Below are positions 25,913 through 34,130 of a stretch of 42,385 nt of DNA, piece after piece (the stretch's first letter is position 1; each line of letters opens with the position of its first letter). Source of the DNA: Lachnospiraceae bacterium (GTDB lineage: Bacteria; Bacillota; Clostridia; Lachnospirales; Lachnospiraceae); the NCBI GenBank assembly GCA_028693165.1, contig JAQUVX010000006.1:136164-178548 (forward strand), given 5' to 3'. Under the pieces are notes generated by a model. The model was not told the DNA's origin, did no database searches, and worked only from the letters and a program-made list of their open reading frames with translations. A program made the position numbers and the translations under genes.

Positions 25913-27787
25913 TCAAACCGGCTTTGACCAGTTCGGTGATTCCGCAAATACATCCGCCCACTCCATACAGCAGCCATGCCACAGCTCCCAGGCATGTTCC
26001 AGTTTTTCCCACAGAAGTTCCTGTTCCGGCGGCCGGGTTTCCAGAAACGCCCACTCCTGCATCTGCGTTTCCCATTCGCCCAACAGGATTTCGTACCGCC
26101 CGCCTGCTGCCTCCATCCGCTCCGCCGCCAGACGAAGCTTCCAGTCCAGATACGCCTCCTGCGTGGGAATCTCCCGCAGCCGATGGCGTTCTGCCTTCGG
26201 CACGGCACGCATCCCGGCGATCAAGGCCTGATCCTCCGCCTTCACCTGCGCTGCGATGGTCTCACCCGCCTGTTCCCGCTCCCGCCGTTCCAGATAATGT
26301 TCATATCCAAATGGATAATACAGCACCGACTGACCCTCAAAGATCAGCACCGACTCCGCCACCTGACGGATGAAGTACCGGTCGTGGGATACAAAGAGGA
26401 TCGTGCCCGTATAGGCCTGAAATGCCGATTCCAGCGTCTCCTTCGCCTGCACATCCATATGGTTGGTCGGCTCATCCAGAATCAGGAAATTGGGCCGGCT
26501 CTGCAAAAGCTCCGCAAGAATCAGCCGCGCCCGCTCTCCGCCCGACAGCGCACTCACCTTCTTCCCGGCCTCGCGTCCGGCGAACAGATAGGCCCCCAGG
26601 GTCGAGCGCACCTCCTTCTCCGTCATCGACGGGAACAGGTCATGAAAATGCTCCGCCACCGTTTTTTCCGAAGTGATCTCCGCAGAGTGCTGATCAAAAT
26701 ATCCAATGGTAATGTTCTGCCCCAGTACGCCCTTTCCCGCAAGTGCCGGGATCAGCCCTGCCACCGTCTTCAAAAATGTGGTTTTTCCGGCTCCGTTCGC
26801 CCCCAGAAGTCCGATCTTCTGACCGCGGCGAATCCGTATGGTGATCTCCAAAAGCTCCCGGTCGTACCCCAGCTTCAGATGCTCCGATTCAAAGACCCAC
26901 TTGCTTCCCGGAATCAGCGGCTCCATCGCCCCGGCAAACATATGCACCCCGTCCTGTATCGGCTTCTCGATCCGCTCCATCCGTTCCATCTGTTTCTTCT
27001 TTGACCGCGCGAAGGATGCCTTGGTCGGCTTGTGCTTAAAGCGTTCCACCAGTCCGTCCAGACGGGCAAGCTCCTCCTGCTGCCGCTCATAAGCCTTCGT
27101 CTGCAGACGGATCAGCTTTAATTTTTCCTGGCGGTAATGGGTGTAATTGCCCGGATAACGCCGCAGCGTACCGCCCTCCAGTTCGTAGACCACGTCGGCC
27201 GTCCGATCCAGAAAGAAACGGTCATGGGATACCATCACCACCGCCTTGTCATAGCGCTTCATATACCGTTCCAGCCATTCACTGGTCTGAATATCCAGAT
27301 GATTGGTCGGCTCATCCAAAAGCAGGATGTCCGGCCGTTCCAGGAGCAGGCGGATCAGCGCAATCTTCGTCTGCTCTCCGCCGGAGAATTCCGCCAGACG
27401 CCTGCGCTTGTCCTGCTTTCCGAAACCAAAGCCGGTAAACAGCCGATCATACTCCCGTTCGTATTCAAATCGTTCTCTTGCATACAAATCCTGACAGGGA
27501 CAGGCGCCGAGAAGTTCTTCCTCCACCGTCCGGTCCGGATCTCCCGCCATCTGCTGGCTGAGCATACCGATGGTGACCGCCCGCGAACAGAGAATCCCCG
27601 TGCCATTTCGCCGGTCGTCCCGGTCCAGGGTCAGCTGCCCCGCAATCAGCTTTAACAGCGTGGTCTTCCCGGCTCCGTTGCGCCCGACTACGGCGATCTT
27701 CTCCGTACCTTTTATCTCAAAATCAATGTGCGACAGAATCGTCTGCCCGCCCACGGACACCGTCCCGTCTTCAATCTGATATAACAT
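25913..27787 (-). CDS. ABC-F family ATPase (ribosome-associated type)
   Basis: A 624-residue protein with two ATPase cassettes and no membrane domain. Walker A motifs are GRNGAGKTTLLKL (about 35) and GANGAGKTTFLKT. Signatures are FSGGEQTKIALIRLLL and LSGGERARLILAELL. Both have DEPTNHLD or DEPTNHMD followed by SHDRFF or SHDRYF. The inter-cassette linker (KHKPTKASFARSKKKQMERMERI) is the P-site tRNA interaction motif of ABC-F proteins. The C-terminus carries an extra helical extension of about 110 residues. ABC-F factors act on ribosomes as translation factors or target-protection antibiotic resistance proteins. Which applies cannot be read from sequence. ATG 27787 follows AAAGGA. Confidence 0.92.
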   Translation of the reverse strand: MLYQIEDGTVSVGGQTILSHIDFEIKGTEKIAVVGRNGAGKTTLLKLIAGQLTLDRDDRRNGTGILCSRAVTIGMLSQQMAGDPDRTVEEELLGACPCQDLYARERFEYEREYDRLFTGFGFGKQDKRRRLAEFSGGEQTKIALIRLLLERPDILLLDEPTNHLDIQTSEWLERYMKRYDKAVVMVSHDRFFLDRTADVVYELEGGTLRRYPGNYTHYRQEKLKLIRLQTKAYERQQEELARLDGLVERFKHKPTKASFARSKKKQMERMERIEKPIQDGVHMFAGAMEPLIPGSKWVFESEHLKLGYDRELLEITIRIRRGQKIGLLGANGAGKTTFLKTVAGLIPALAGKGVLGQNITIGYFDQHSAEITSEKTVAEHFHDLFPSMTEKEVRSTLGAYLFAGREAGKKVSALSGGERARLILAELLQSRPNFLILDEPTNHMDVQAKETLESAFQAYTGTILFVSHDRYFIRQVAESVLIFEGQSVLYYPFGYEHYLERREREQAGETIAAQVKAEDQALIAGMRAVPKAERHRLREIPTQEAYLDWKLRLAAERMEAAGGRYEILLGEWETQMQEWAFLETRPPEQELLWEKLEHAWELWHGCCMEWADVFAESPNWSKPV

Positions 27788-27870
27788 CGCGTTTCCTTTC
27801 AAGTGCAAAGTTTCCCCTACTTTCCATGATAACACAGGAGCTTAAATTTGTCCCGCTGCAATTGCATTTC

Positions 27871-27895
27871 CTGTTTCAATTTTCTGTTTCAATTT
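27871..27895. repeat. Tandem direct repeat CTGTTTCAATTT x2
   Basis: Two adjacent 12-13-bp copies lie between the divergent ABC-F and HD-domain genes. The second copy contains the TTTCAA used as -35 for the HD gene. Confidence 0.7.
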
Positions 27896-27915
27896 CTGAT
27901 CCGATGTAGTATAAT
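27887..27915 (+). promoter_or_regulatory. Promoter of the HD-domain gene
   Basis: TATAAT at 27910-27915 is a perfect -10. A weak -35, TTTCAA (27887-27892), lies 17 nt upstream. Predicted leader about 30 nt. Confidence 0.6.
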
Positions 27916-27952
27916 TCAGACTATAAAGAGGCCGGAAAAGGAGGTGTGGGAT

Positions 27953-28453
27953 TTGTCAAACGAAAACGATCATAGCGTGAAGATTCAGCAGCAGATTGCT
28001 GCCCTTGAACAGAACGGACAGTTTGTGCGAAACCATGCCTATATCCAGCATGGTTCGATCTCGGTATACGAGCACTGTGTCGCCGTGGCAAACCGCAGCT
28101 GCCAGATCGCAGAGGCACTCCACATCCACGTCGATATGACCGCGCTGATCCGCGGTGCCCTGCTGCATGACTATTTTCTCTATGACTGGCACGAGAAGTC
28201 GGCGGATCACCGGCTGCACGGGTTCACCCACCCGGCCAAGGCACTGCGCAACGCGGAGCGGGACTACGATCTCTCCCCCCTTGAGCAGAACATCATCCTG
28301 CGCCACATGTTCCCGCTGGTTCCGATTCCGCCGGTCTGCCGGGAGGCCTGGATTGTGTGCCTTGCCGACAAGCTGTGTGCCAGCCGTGAGACTGCGGTCG
28401 GCTTTTACAATGCGGTCACAAATCGTTTGCGGTTACCTCGCCCGCACTTTTAG
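27953..28453 (+). CDS. HD-domain phosphohydrolase-like protein, TTG start
   Basis: A 166-residue protein with the HD metal-site pattern: His in VYEHCVAVA, HD in GALLHDYFLYDW, His in HGFTHPAKAL and Asp in CLADKLCASRE. HD proteins hydrolyse nucleotides or other phosphate esters using divalent metal. The start is TTG at 27953 (SNENDHS follows), 8 nt after AAAGGAGG. Upstream in-frame codons from 27848 read through the promoter and ribosome-binding site. The substrate is unknown. It is transcribed alone and divergently from the ABC-F gene, and higher in G+C than the noncoding DNA after it. Confidence 0.85.
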   Translation: MSNENDHSVKIQQQIAALEQNGQFVRNHAYIQHGSISVYEHCVAVANRSCQIAEALHIHVDMTALIRGALLHDYFLYDWHEKSADHRLHGFTHPAKALRNAERDYDLSPLEQNIILRHMFPLVPIPPVCREAWIVCLADKLCASRETAVGFYNAVTNRLRLPRPHF

Positions 28454-28551
28454 TGTTTTCTGGTTTCTGTTCAGCGGTATTCTGTACGCAGATGCTAAAT
28501 TGCTGCACTTATCCTGCGGTTTCGGACGGTTCGGAAGAACCGGTCTTGTGA

Positions 28552-28625
28552 AACATTTCACTTCATTTCATGCGTTTGGATAATTTCTGGTCAATAACTT
28601 GAAAATTATCCAAAAATGAAATGTT
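28552..28625. repeat. Inverted-repeat element with TTTGGATAATTT arms
   Basis: Outer arms AACATTTCA / TGAAATGTT enclose inner arms TTTGGATAATTTC / GAAAATTATCCAAA around a 13-nt loop. A smaller hairpin (GGTTC-GGAA-GAACC) lies at 28528-28541. There is no gene in 28454-28824. The inner motif recurs in 18364-18620. Confidence 0.65.
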
Positions 28626-28701
28626 GCATGTGATGCAGATGCGAACAATAAGGTTTTCTGTAGTTTATGTATTCTTTATAGATTCTTTCTATATATTTCC
28701 A

Positions 28702-28730
28702 TTGCCGTATCCCCCATAGTATGTTAAAAT
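28702..28730 (+). promoter_or_regulatory. Promoter of the FMN-binding lipoprotein gene
   Basis: TTGCCG (28702-28707) and TAAAAT (28725-28730) have 17-nt spacing. The leader of about 90 nt begins with an inverted repeat, TAGCTGT/ACAGCTA (28738-28761), which could be an operator. Confidence 0.6.
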
Positions 28731-28824
28731 ATTATCGTAGCTGTTCGAGATCGGACAGCTATATGTTATCTACTCACGACGCAATGATTTTTGCGTATCA
28801 AACATCAACTTGGAGGATAAGTTT

Positions 28825-30174
28825 ATGAAGAAAAGAATGATCCTGACACTTTGCGGTGCTACCGCACTGAGCCTGGCTGCATGTGGAGGCAAAACTGCTG
28901 ACACCACCACGGCTGCACCTGCTGCGGAAACCACGGCTGCTGCCGCAGGCGAGACCTTAACCGGAAGCGCTGAGGGCTTTGGCGGCGAAGTGACCGTCAC
29001 ACTGACCAGTGCTGACGGAAAAATTACCGATTGTAAGATTTCCGGCGACAAAGAGACCGCCGATATCGGCATCAAGGCATTTGCTGAGCTGGAGAAGCAG
29101 GTCGTAGCCGCAGGCGGACCTGAGATCGACGGCGTATCCGGTGCTACTGTGACCAGCAACGCAGTTAAAAAAGCAGTTGCTTCCGCCATGGGTGTTGAAG
29201 CTGCTGAGGAAGAGATCAAAGCTACTCTTATAGAGACTGCTGCTCCGGCTGCGCTCGTTCAGATCGACGGCGGAATTCAGCTTGGTCAGGTTTACGCTGC
29301 TGCTCACGGCACCAGCTGCTTTACCGAGGCTGTTGCAGCGGTTCAGGATGATGTGATCATCGCCGCTTATATTGATGAGTTCCAGTTCTTAGACAAAGGC
29401 GCTGACATCGTCGGCGTACCGAACAGTGATGCAGATTTCGGCGCAGGCTATGTTGAGGGCAAGGTACTTGCTTCCAAGAGAGACAATGCCGCATACTACA
29501 GCAAGATGATGACCGAGAAGGGCGGAGCTACTGTCACAATCGATGCAAACTACGATGCAATCCAGAGCTTTGTCGTAGGCAAAACCATCGCTGAGGTAGA
29601 GGCTGCCGCAGGCAAGAGCGACGTGATCGATGCTGTATCCGGCGCTACTCTGACAGACACCGCAGGTTACCTCACCGCGATTGTTGACGCTGCAAAGGCT
29701 GCAAAAGATACCCAGGCTGTTGAGTTTGCCGGTGATTCTTCTGCACTGAAGCTGAACGTTGCCTACGCGGCTGCTCACGGCACCAAGTGCTTTACCACCG
29801 CTGCTGCTCTGACCGACGGCGAAAACGTACTCTTAAGCTACATTGATGACTTCCAGTTCATCAGCAGCGATGCCGCTGTAACCGGCGTACCGAACAGCAC
29901 AGAAAAATTCGGCGAGAACGTAGCAGAAGGCAATGTACTCTGCTCCAAGCGTGTCAACACCGAATACTACAGCAAGAACATGGCTGAAAAAGGCGGCTCC
30001 ACCATTGCCATCGACAAGAACTTCGATGCCATCCAGAACCACATCGACGGCATGTCCATCGCTGATGTAACCGCTCTGGCCGGCGAGGCTTCTCCGGTTG
30101 ATGCAATCTCCGGTGCTACCCTGGTTGATGCTGCAGGTTACTTAAACGCAGTGTTAGACGCTGCAAAGAACTAA
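28825..30174 (+). CDS. Lipoprotein with three FMN-binding-type SGAT modules
   Basis: A 449-residue lipoprotein (lipobox SLAAC, Cys20; Thr/Ala-rich linker to about 50). An FMN_bind domain follows: GGEVTVTLTSADGKITDCKISGDKET, ending in GVSGATVTSNAVKKAV (Ser105). Two homologous modules of about 145 residues come next. Each begins VAYAAAHGTxCFT, contains FQFxxxxxxxxGVPNS and YYSKxMxEKGG, and ends in SGATLTDTAGYL (Ser272) or SGATLVDAAGYL (Ser429). In FMN_bind proteins the Thr of S(T)GAT can carry FMN covalently. A surface flavoprotein for extracellular electron transfer is the natural guess, as for PplA. ATG 28825 lies 8 nt after GGAGG. A perfect terminator follows. Composition (GC-rich third positions, regular codons) suggests high expression. 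Whether modules 2 and 3 bind flavin is unknown. Confidence 0.85.
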   Translation: MKKRMILTLCGATALSLAACGGKTADTTTAAPAAETTAAAAGETLTGSAEGFGGEVTVTLTSADGKITDCKISGDKETADIGIKAFAELEKQVVAAGGPEIDGVSGATVTSNAVKKAVASAMGVEAAEEEIKATLIETAAPAALVQIDGGIQLGQVYAAAHGTSCFTEAVAAVQDDVIIAAYIDEFQFLDKGADIVGVPNSDADFGAGYVEGKVLASKRDNAAYYSKMMTEKGGATVTIDANYDAIQSFVVGKTIAEVEAAAGKSDVIDAVSGATLTDTAGYLTAIVDAAKAAKDTQAVEFAGDSSALKLNVAYAAAHGTKCFTTAAALTDGENVLLSYIDDFQFISSDAAVTGVPNSTEKFGENVAEGNVLCSKRVNTEYYSKNMAEKGGSTIAIDKNFDAIQNHIDGMSIADVTALAGEASPVDAISGATLVDAAGYLNAVLDAAKN

Positions 30175-30243
30175 TTCTTCTTACTTAAAAGCTCTGCGCG
30201 AAAAGCTCCACCCAATAAGGATGTTTTCCATCCTTGAGAAAAG

Positions 30244-30280
30244 CCGTAGGATACGCACCCTGTATCCTACGGTTTTTTTT
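30244..30280 (+). terminator. Intrinsic terminator after the FMN-binding lipoprotein gene
   Basis: CCGTAGGATAC-N7-GTATCCTACGG is a perfect 11-bp stem followed by eight T. Confidence 0.95.
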
Positions 30281-30414
30281 GCCCTAAACCCGACCTACAA
30301 AGCTGAAACAGACATCGACCTGTTGGGTGCAGTTCTTTTTCTTCCACGGCTCACTGCATTCACGGACAGCCACGTTCACGTCAGTAGAATTTTATATATT
30401 TTTGCAGATATTTT

Positions 30415-30423
30415 TGGTATACT
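30415..30423 (+). promoter_or_regulatory. Extended -10 promoter for the AraC-type regulator
   Basis: TGG-TATACT is an extended -10 with no good -35. The predicted start near 30430 gives a leader of about 88 nt. The remainder of 30281-30517 holds nothing I recognise. Confidence 0.45.
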
Positions 30424-30517
30424 GGATTAAGAAGATAACCTCCTGCGATTTGATGACAGCGGAGGGATGGGCTCAATTTATATTTGACGGCTGACACCCG
30501 AGCGTGGAGAACAACTT

Positions 30518-31351
30518 ATGATTGCAAGAAAAGACATACAGACTTTAGACGCAGCTCATCGCATTTTACTTCGTGCAAACGATTTTATTTATATCTTGCC
30601 GCATCCGGCATTGCAAGAGCAAATTTCAAATTATACGATTACCTTTCCAAACAAAAACATAATATCGGACAACTACACCGTGGTTCCTCATGGGAGCGCG
30701 ACCTTGGTATTTTCTCTTGACAGGAATGGTTGGTACGGGAATTTATTCGGCCCGATCACAAAGCCGTGCATGGTCGGCGGCATAGCAAATCAATGCGAGA
30801 TGCTTCTGATTATAGAATTCCAACCGGCGGGTTTATCTGCGTTTACCGGTGCAAACCAAAAAGAACTTACTGACCAAATATTTTCCTTTGAAATGATAAA
30901 TCCCGTACTAAACGGATTGATTTTGGAAACATTGGAAAGCGCTGGTCGGTCGGATGAACTGATTAACCGCCTTGACAGACTCTTACTTCAGCATTTGCAG
31001 ACTGCTTATCCTTCGGCGCTCAAAATTGCGACCAGAATGATGATTGAAAGTACCGGCAGCATCTCTTGCAAAGAACTCTCCGCTTCCGTCTATTACAGCG
31101 GACGACACCTCAATCGCATATTCGAACAGTATTTAGGCATGAACACAAAAACCTTCTCCCGCATGGTTCGTATCAACAAGGCAATCCGGCTTATGCAAAA
31201 CCCCCGGTGCAGCATTACCTCCGCTTCTTATGGAACGGGGTTTTACGATTTGCCGCATTTTATCCGGGATTTTAAATCTGTTTGCGGAATGACACCCCAA
31301 GAATATCGAAACAACATGTCCGATTTTTACAGCGAGATCGCAAAGTTTTAA
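30518..31351 (+). CDS. AraC-family transcriptional regulator
   Basis: A 277-residue protein. The N-terminal ~150 residues form a beta-rich sensor region (IYILPHPALQEQISNYTITFPN, VVPHGSATLVFSL, FEFQPAG-like segment). It resembles the DUF6597-type ligand domain of AraC regulators. The C-terminal two helix-turn-helix motifs are clear: SCKELSASVYYSGRHLNRIFEQYLGMNTKTFSRMVRINKAIRLM and ITSASYGTGFYDLPHFIRDFKSVCGMTPQEYRNN. ATG 30518 follows GGAG. It lies 51 nt upstream of a glyoxalase-fold gene, which it probably controls. The pair is more A+T-rich than the flanking genes and may have been acquired together. Confidence 0.9.
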   Translation: MIARKDIQTLDAAHRILLRANDFIYILPHPALQEQISNYTITFPNKNIISDNYTVVPHGSATLVFSLDRNGWYGNLFGPITKPCMVGGIANQCEMLLIIEFQPAGLSAFTGANQKELTDQIFSFEMINPVLNGLILETLESAGRSDELINRLDRLLLQHLQTAYPSALKIATRMMIESTGSISCKELSASVYYSGRHLNRIFEQYLGMNTKTFSRMVRINKAIRLMQNPRCSITSASYGTGFYDLPHFIRDFKSVCGMTPQEYRNNMSDFYSEIAKF

Positions 31352-31402
31352 TGTATCATTGAAATGTATCATAACCAAAAAAGATGACAGGAGAATGAAA
31401 CG

Positions 31403-31810
31403 ATGAAATTCAATGAAATTACCAACCGTATTTTGGTGCGGAAGAACTATGGGGAATGCTTCGATTTTTACACGGAGAAAATGGGCCTGGTACCGGTTTG
31501 GGGCGATAGGAACGGCCCTTACACCTCCTTTGCCGTTGGCGGCGATGCACCGGCTTGCTTTGCCATTTTTGCGGGGGATGCCATGCCGATGTTTGAGGGA
31601 TATACGCAGCCGACCGGAAACGCACAGCCCGACACCGTTGTGGCGGTCATCCCCTCGCTTGACCTCGATGGAGACTATCTGCGGCTGAAGGAAGCGGGCG
31701 TACCGTTTTTGGGTGAGCCTCAACGCATTGAAGCGTGGGGGATGCGATGCACCTATTTTAGGGACCCGGAAGGAAATCTGTTTGAACTCAACGATGCAAG
31801 CGGTGTATAA
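31403..31810 (+). CDS. Glyoxalase/bleomycin-resistance-fold (VOC) protein
   Basis: A 135-residue single-module VOC protein. RILVRKNYGECFDFYTEKMGLVPVWGDRNGPYTSFAVGG forms the first beta-alpha-beta unit. YLRLKEAGVPFLGEPQRIEAWGMRCTYFRDPEGNLFELND forms the second, with the typical DPEGNLFEL ending and the metal-type Glu. Members include antibiotic-binding proteins, isomerases and detoxification enzymes, and the specific function cannot be set. ATG 31403 follows GGAG. It is probably co-transcribed with the AraC regulator upstream. Confidence 0.88.
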   Translation: MKFNEITNRILVRKNYGECFDFYTEKMGLVPVWGDRNGPYTSFAVGGDAPACFAIFAGDAMPMFEGYTQPTGNAQPDTVVAVIPSLDLDGDYLRLKEAGVPFLGEPQRIEAWGMRCTYFRDPEGNLFELNDASGV

Positions 31811-31851
31811 CTTATTGATCCCTTTTGCGAATAATAGGAGTATTATAAGCA

Positions 31852-31889
31852 AGCCAACCCACTAATTTTTAACGGTTAGTGGGTTGGCT
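31852..31889 (+). other. Perfect 14-bp stem-loop downstream of the VOC gene
   Basis: AGCCAACCCACTAA-N10-TTAGTGGGTTGGCT. No T run follows directly, so it may be a Rho-type, bidirectional or weak terminator. Confidence 0.5.
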
Positions 31890-31968
31890 GTATCCCTTAC
31901 CGTTACCCTTTTTTGTAAGCACCCTTATCGCAGAGAGCGTAATGCGCGGAGCTTTTTTATACGACAGC

Positions 31969-31999
31969 AAAAAGGAACCTGATCTCTCAGATTCCTCTT
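31969..31999 (-). terminator. Terminator of tRNA-Arg
   Basis: On the minus strand AGGAATCTGA-GAGA-TCAGGTTCCT is followed by TTTTTGC, starting 8 nt after the tRNA 3' end. Confidence 0.8.
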
Positions 32000-32006
32000 T
32001 CTCATA

Positions 32007-32080
32007 CGTGCGCGAGAAGATTCGAACTCCCGACACCTTGGTCCGTAGCCAAGTGCTCTATCCAGCTGAGCTACGCACAC
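32007..32080 (-). tRNA. tRNA-Arg (anticodon ACG)
   Basis: A 74-nt cloverleaf. Acceptor GTGTGCG pairs with CGCGCAC, the anticodon loop is CTACGGA on a CTTGG/CCAAG stem, and the T loop is TTCGAAT. CCA is not encoded. It has its own promoter and terminator. Confidence 0.95.
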
Positions 32081-32125
32081 ATATTGATTGTTTGTGTCGC
32101 TGCGATCACCGCTGCAACGTTATAT

Positions 32126-32154
32126 ATCTTACTTCATACTCAGCTTTTTGTCAA
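32126..32154 (-). promoter_or_regulatory. Promoter of tRNA-Arg
   Basis: TTGACA (32149-32154) and TAAGAT (32126-32131) have exactly 17-nt spacing, about 38 nt upstream of the tRNA 5' end. Confidence 0.8.
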
Positions 32155-32205
32155 GAGATTTTTCATATTTTATTTTGCTATATTTTATTTTGTGTAGAAT
32201 ATCAC

Positions 32206-32240
32206 AGAAAAAATGCCGGAACTCCATACGAGTCCGGCAT
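32206..32240 (-). terminator. Terminator of the cold-shock gene
   Basis: On the minus strand ATGCCGGACTC-GTATG-GAGTTCCGGCAT is followed by TTTTTTC. Confidence 0.9.
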
Positions 32241-32250
32241 CCGAAATATA

Positions 32251-32463
32251 TTATGCAATCTGAACGTTAGCAGCTTTTAATTTTCTGGAATCTTTAGGAT
32301 CTTTTTCCGTATCAAATGTAACTTTCTGTCCTTCTTCTAAGCTCTTAAAGCCGTTAGAAACGATAGATGAAAAATGTACGAATACATCATCTCCGCCGTC
32401 ATCATTCGTAATAAATCCGTAACCCTTCTGTGCATTAAACCATTTCACTGTACCGTTATTCAT
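32251..32463 (-). CDS. Cold-shock-domain RNA chaperone
   Basis: A 70-residue CspA-family protein with RNP1 KGYGFIT and RNP2 VFVHFS. The start [10 protein letters not shown] is at ATG 32463, after GGAGG. It binds single-stranded RNA and melts structure. It is monocistronic, with a terminator on each side. The full-length family size (66-70 residues) and all aromatic RNA-binding residues are present. Confidence 0.96.
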   Translation of the reverse strand: MNNGTVKWFNAQKGYGFITNDDGGDDVFVHFSSIVSNGFKSLEEGQKVTFDTEKDPKDSRKLKAANVQIA

Positions 32464-32496
32464 AATCAGTACCTCCATATAATATTCGAATCAAGG

Positions 32497-32558
32497 AAAA
32501 AAAGCTGACCCACGATAACAAATCATTTTAAACGACTTGTTATTCTGCGGTCAGCTTT
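32497..32558 (-). terminator. Terminator of the DUF815 ATPase gene
   Basis: On the minus strand AAAGCTGACC and GGTCAGCTTT form the base of a long hairpin, with an inner AATAACAA/TTTGTTAT stem. A run of T follows (TTTTTTTCC). Confidence 0.85.
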
Positions 32559-32680
32559 AAAATTCTTATTGATTACTGCGTAAGCATAACACCGATTTCA
32601 GAAAGTGTCAATCAAATTTCGGGTTTTATCCTGTATTTTATTTTTTTACCCCTGCTGCCGCACGTTACTGCTGCCGCATA

Positions 32681-33985
32681 TTACTGCTGTCCCAGAAGCA
32701 TGTTGATGAACTGCTGGGCTGTACGTCCGGAGATGCCGCCGTGACTCAGCTCCCATTTATTTGCCTCCGCACACAGTTCCTCGTCCGTCAGCGTGAGACC
32801 GGCCTTGTGCGCCAGCTCGATCACGATGTTGAAATATTCCTTCTGTGATGGTTTGGAGTAGTTGATGGTCACACCGAACCGGTTGACCAGCGACATCTTC
32901 TCCTCCATGGTATCGGAGCGGTGCATGCCGTTGCCGACCTCCACATCGTCCCGGTCACTCCAGTTCTCCTTGATCAGGTGACGGCGGTTGGAGGTTGCGT
33001 AGATCAGGATATTGTCCGGCTTGGTCTCCACGCCTCCCTCGATCACCGCCTTCAGGAACTTGTATTCGATCTCAAATTCTTCAAAGGACAGATCATCCAT
33101 ATAAATAATGAAGCGGTAGTTGCGGTTCTTGATCTGTGCGATCACCGCGGAAAGATCCTTGAACTGATGCTTGTAAATCTCGATCATGCGCAGGCCCTGG
33201 TCGTAGAATTCGTTGACAATCGCCTTAATGCTGGTGGATTTACCGGTTCCGCTGTCACCGAACAGCAGCACGTTGTTGGCCTTCTTGCCTTCCACAAAGG
33301 CGAGGGTGTTGTCCACCAGTTTCTTCTTCTGGAGTTCATAGCCGATCAGGTCATCCAGCATCACTGCATCCATATTGTTGATGGCGCAGAAATTCACACC
33401 GCCGTCCTCACGGGACTGAATGCGGAACGCCTTATTGAGGCCAAACATGCCGACACCATAGGCCTTGTAAAATCCGGTCACGGCATCAAAGAATTCATCC
33501 TGGTCCTTCGCCGCAGCCAGCTTTCTGCTCAGAACCCGCACCTTCTCGCTGACATTCTTATTGTACATCAGCTCTTTCTTTCCGATCGCTTTATAATTCG
33601 AGATGCGGCTGAAGCAGTCCACTCCGAGATAAGACTCCAGCGCGCTGAAATCATAATGAAACAGATCCATAAATGCCTTAAAATCGCTCTTTGCAAAATA
33701 ATTGACGCTGCCGTCATTGGCCCCTACCTTCTCACAGGTAATGCTGAACGGATTCTCGCTGGTGATCAGCAGAAACGTCAGATAGTTGTGCCACAGATTC
33801 TCATCAAATCCATAATCGGTCGCAACCTGCAAAAGATGCTTTAACTGGGTAAATACCCGGGTGGAAAGCTCCTCCTTCGTCTGGCTCTTGTCATCCATCT
33901 TGCGAATGATATCTGCCAGCTCCATCAATATGGTATCTTTTGGCATGTCGCCGTAAATCAACAGTCTGGAAACAATCTTATACAT
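32681..33985 (-). CDS. DUF815-family AAA+ ATPase
   Basis: A 434-residue protein. An N-terminal helical region of about 230 residues precedes the ATPase module. That module has Walker A LFGDSGTGKSTSIKA, Walker B RFIIYMDDLSFEEFE, sensor-1-type ILIYATSNRRHLI and the arginine-containing SLVNRFGVTINYSKP. The set LIGYELQKKKLVDNTLAFVEGKKANNVLLFGDSGTGKS is characteristic of DUF815, ATPases of unknown function widespread in Firmicutes and Proteobacteria. ATG 33985 follows AGGAGAGG. It is bounded by terminators and appears to be a single-gene unit. No partner gene is evident. Confidence 0.88.
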   Translation of the reverse strand: MYKIVSRLLIYGDMPKDTILMELADIIRKMDDKSQTKEELSTRVFTQLKHLLQVATDYGFDENLWHNYLTFLLITSENPFSITCEKVGANDGSVNYFAKSDFKAFMDLFHYDFSALESYLGVDCFSRISNYKAIGKKELMYNKNVSEKVRVLSRKLAAAKDQDEFFDAVTGFYKAYGVGMFGLNKAFRIQSREDGGVNFCAINNMDAVMLDDLIGYELQKKKLVDNTLAFVEGKKANNVLLFGDSGTGKSTSIKAIVNEFYDQGLRMIEIYKHQFKDLSAVIAQIKNRNYRFIIYMDDLSFEEFEIEYKFLKAVIEGGVETKPDNILIYATSNRRHLIKENWSDRDDVEVGNGMHRSDTMEEKMSLVNRFGVTINYSKPSQKEYFNIVIELAHKAGLTLTDEELCAEANKWELSHGGISGRTAQQFINMLLGQQ

Positions 33986-34050
33986 ATCCTTTATCCTCTC
34001 CTGTCCTTGTCATAAAATAATCCTTGCATCAGTGTAACACATTTTTTCAA

Positions 34051-34084
34051 AAAGTAAAAGGCAGAATAGCTTCCGCTATTCTGC
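34051..34084 (-). terminator. Terminator of the HPr-like gene
   Basis: GCAGAATAGC-GGAA-GCTATTCTGC on the minus strand is followed by CTTTTACTTTTT. Confidence 0.9.
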
Positions 34085-34130
34085 TCAGTATGGGGAACAA
34101 TAAATTGAGAATGTCTTCATTCGATGATGC

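Noticed and set aside
28454-28560. Plus-strand continuation of the HD-domain gene by frameshift
   Set aside because: The shifted frame after 28430 runs on, but its translation shows no family resemblance and the HD motifs are complete before the stop.
31852-31889. Stem-loop as an insertion-sequence end
   Set aside because: No second copy, transposase or target duplication is visible. It is simply a strong hairpin after the VOC gene.
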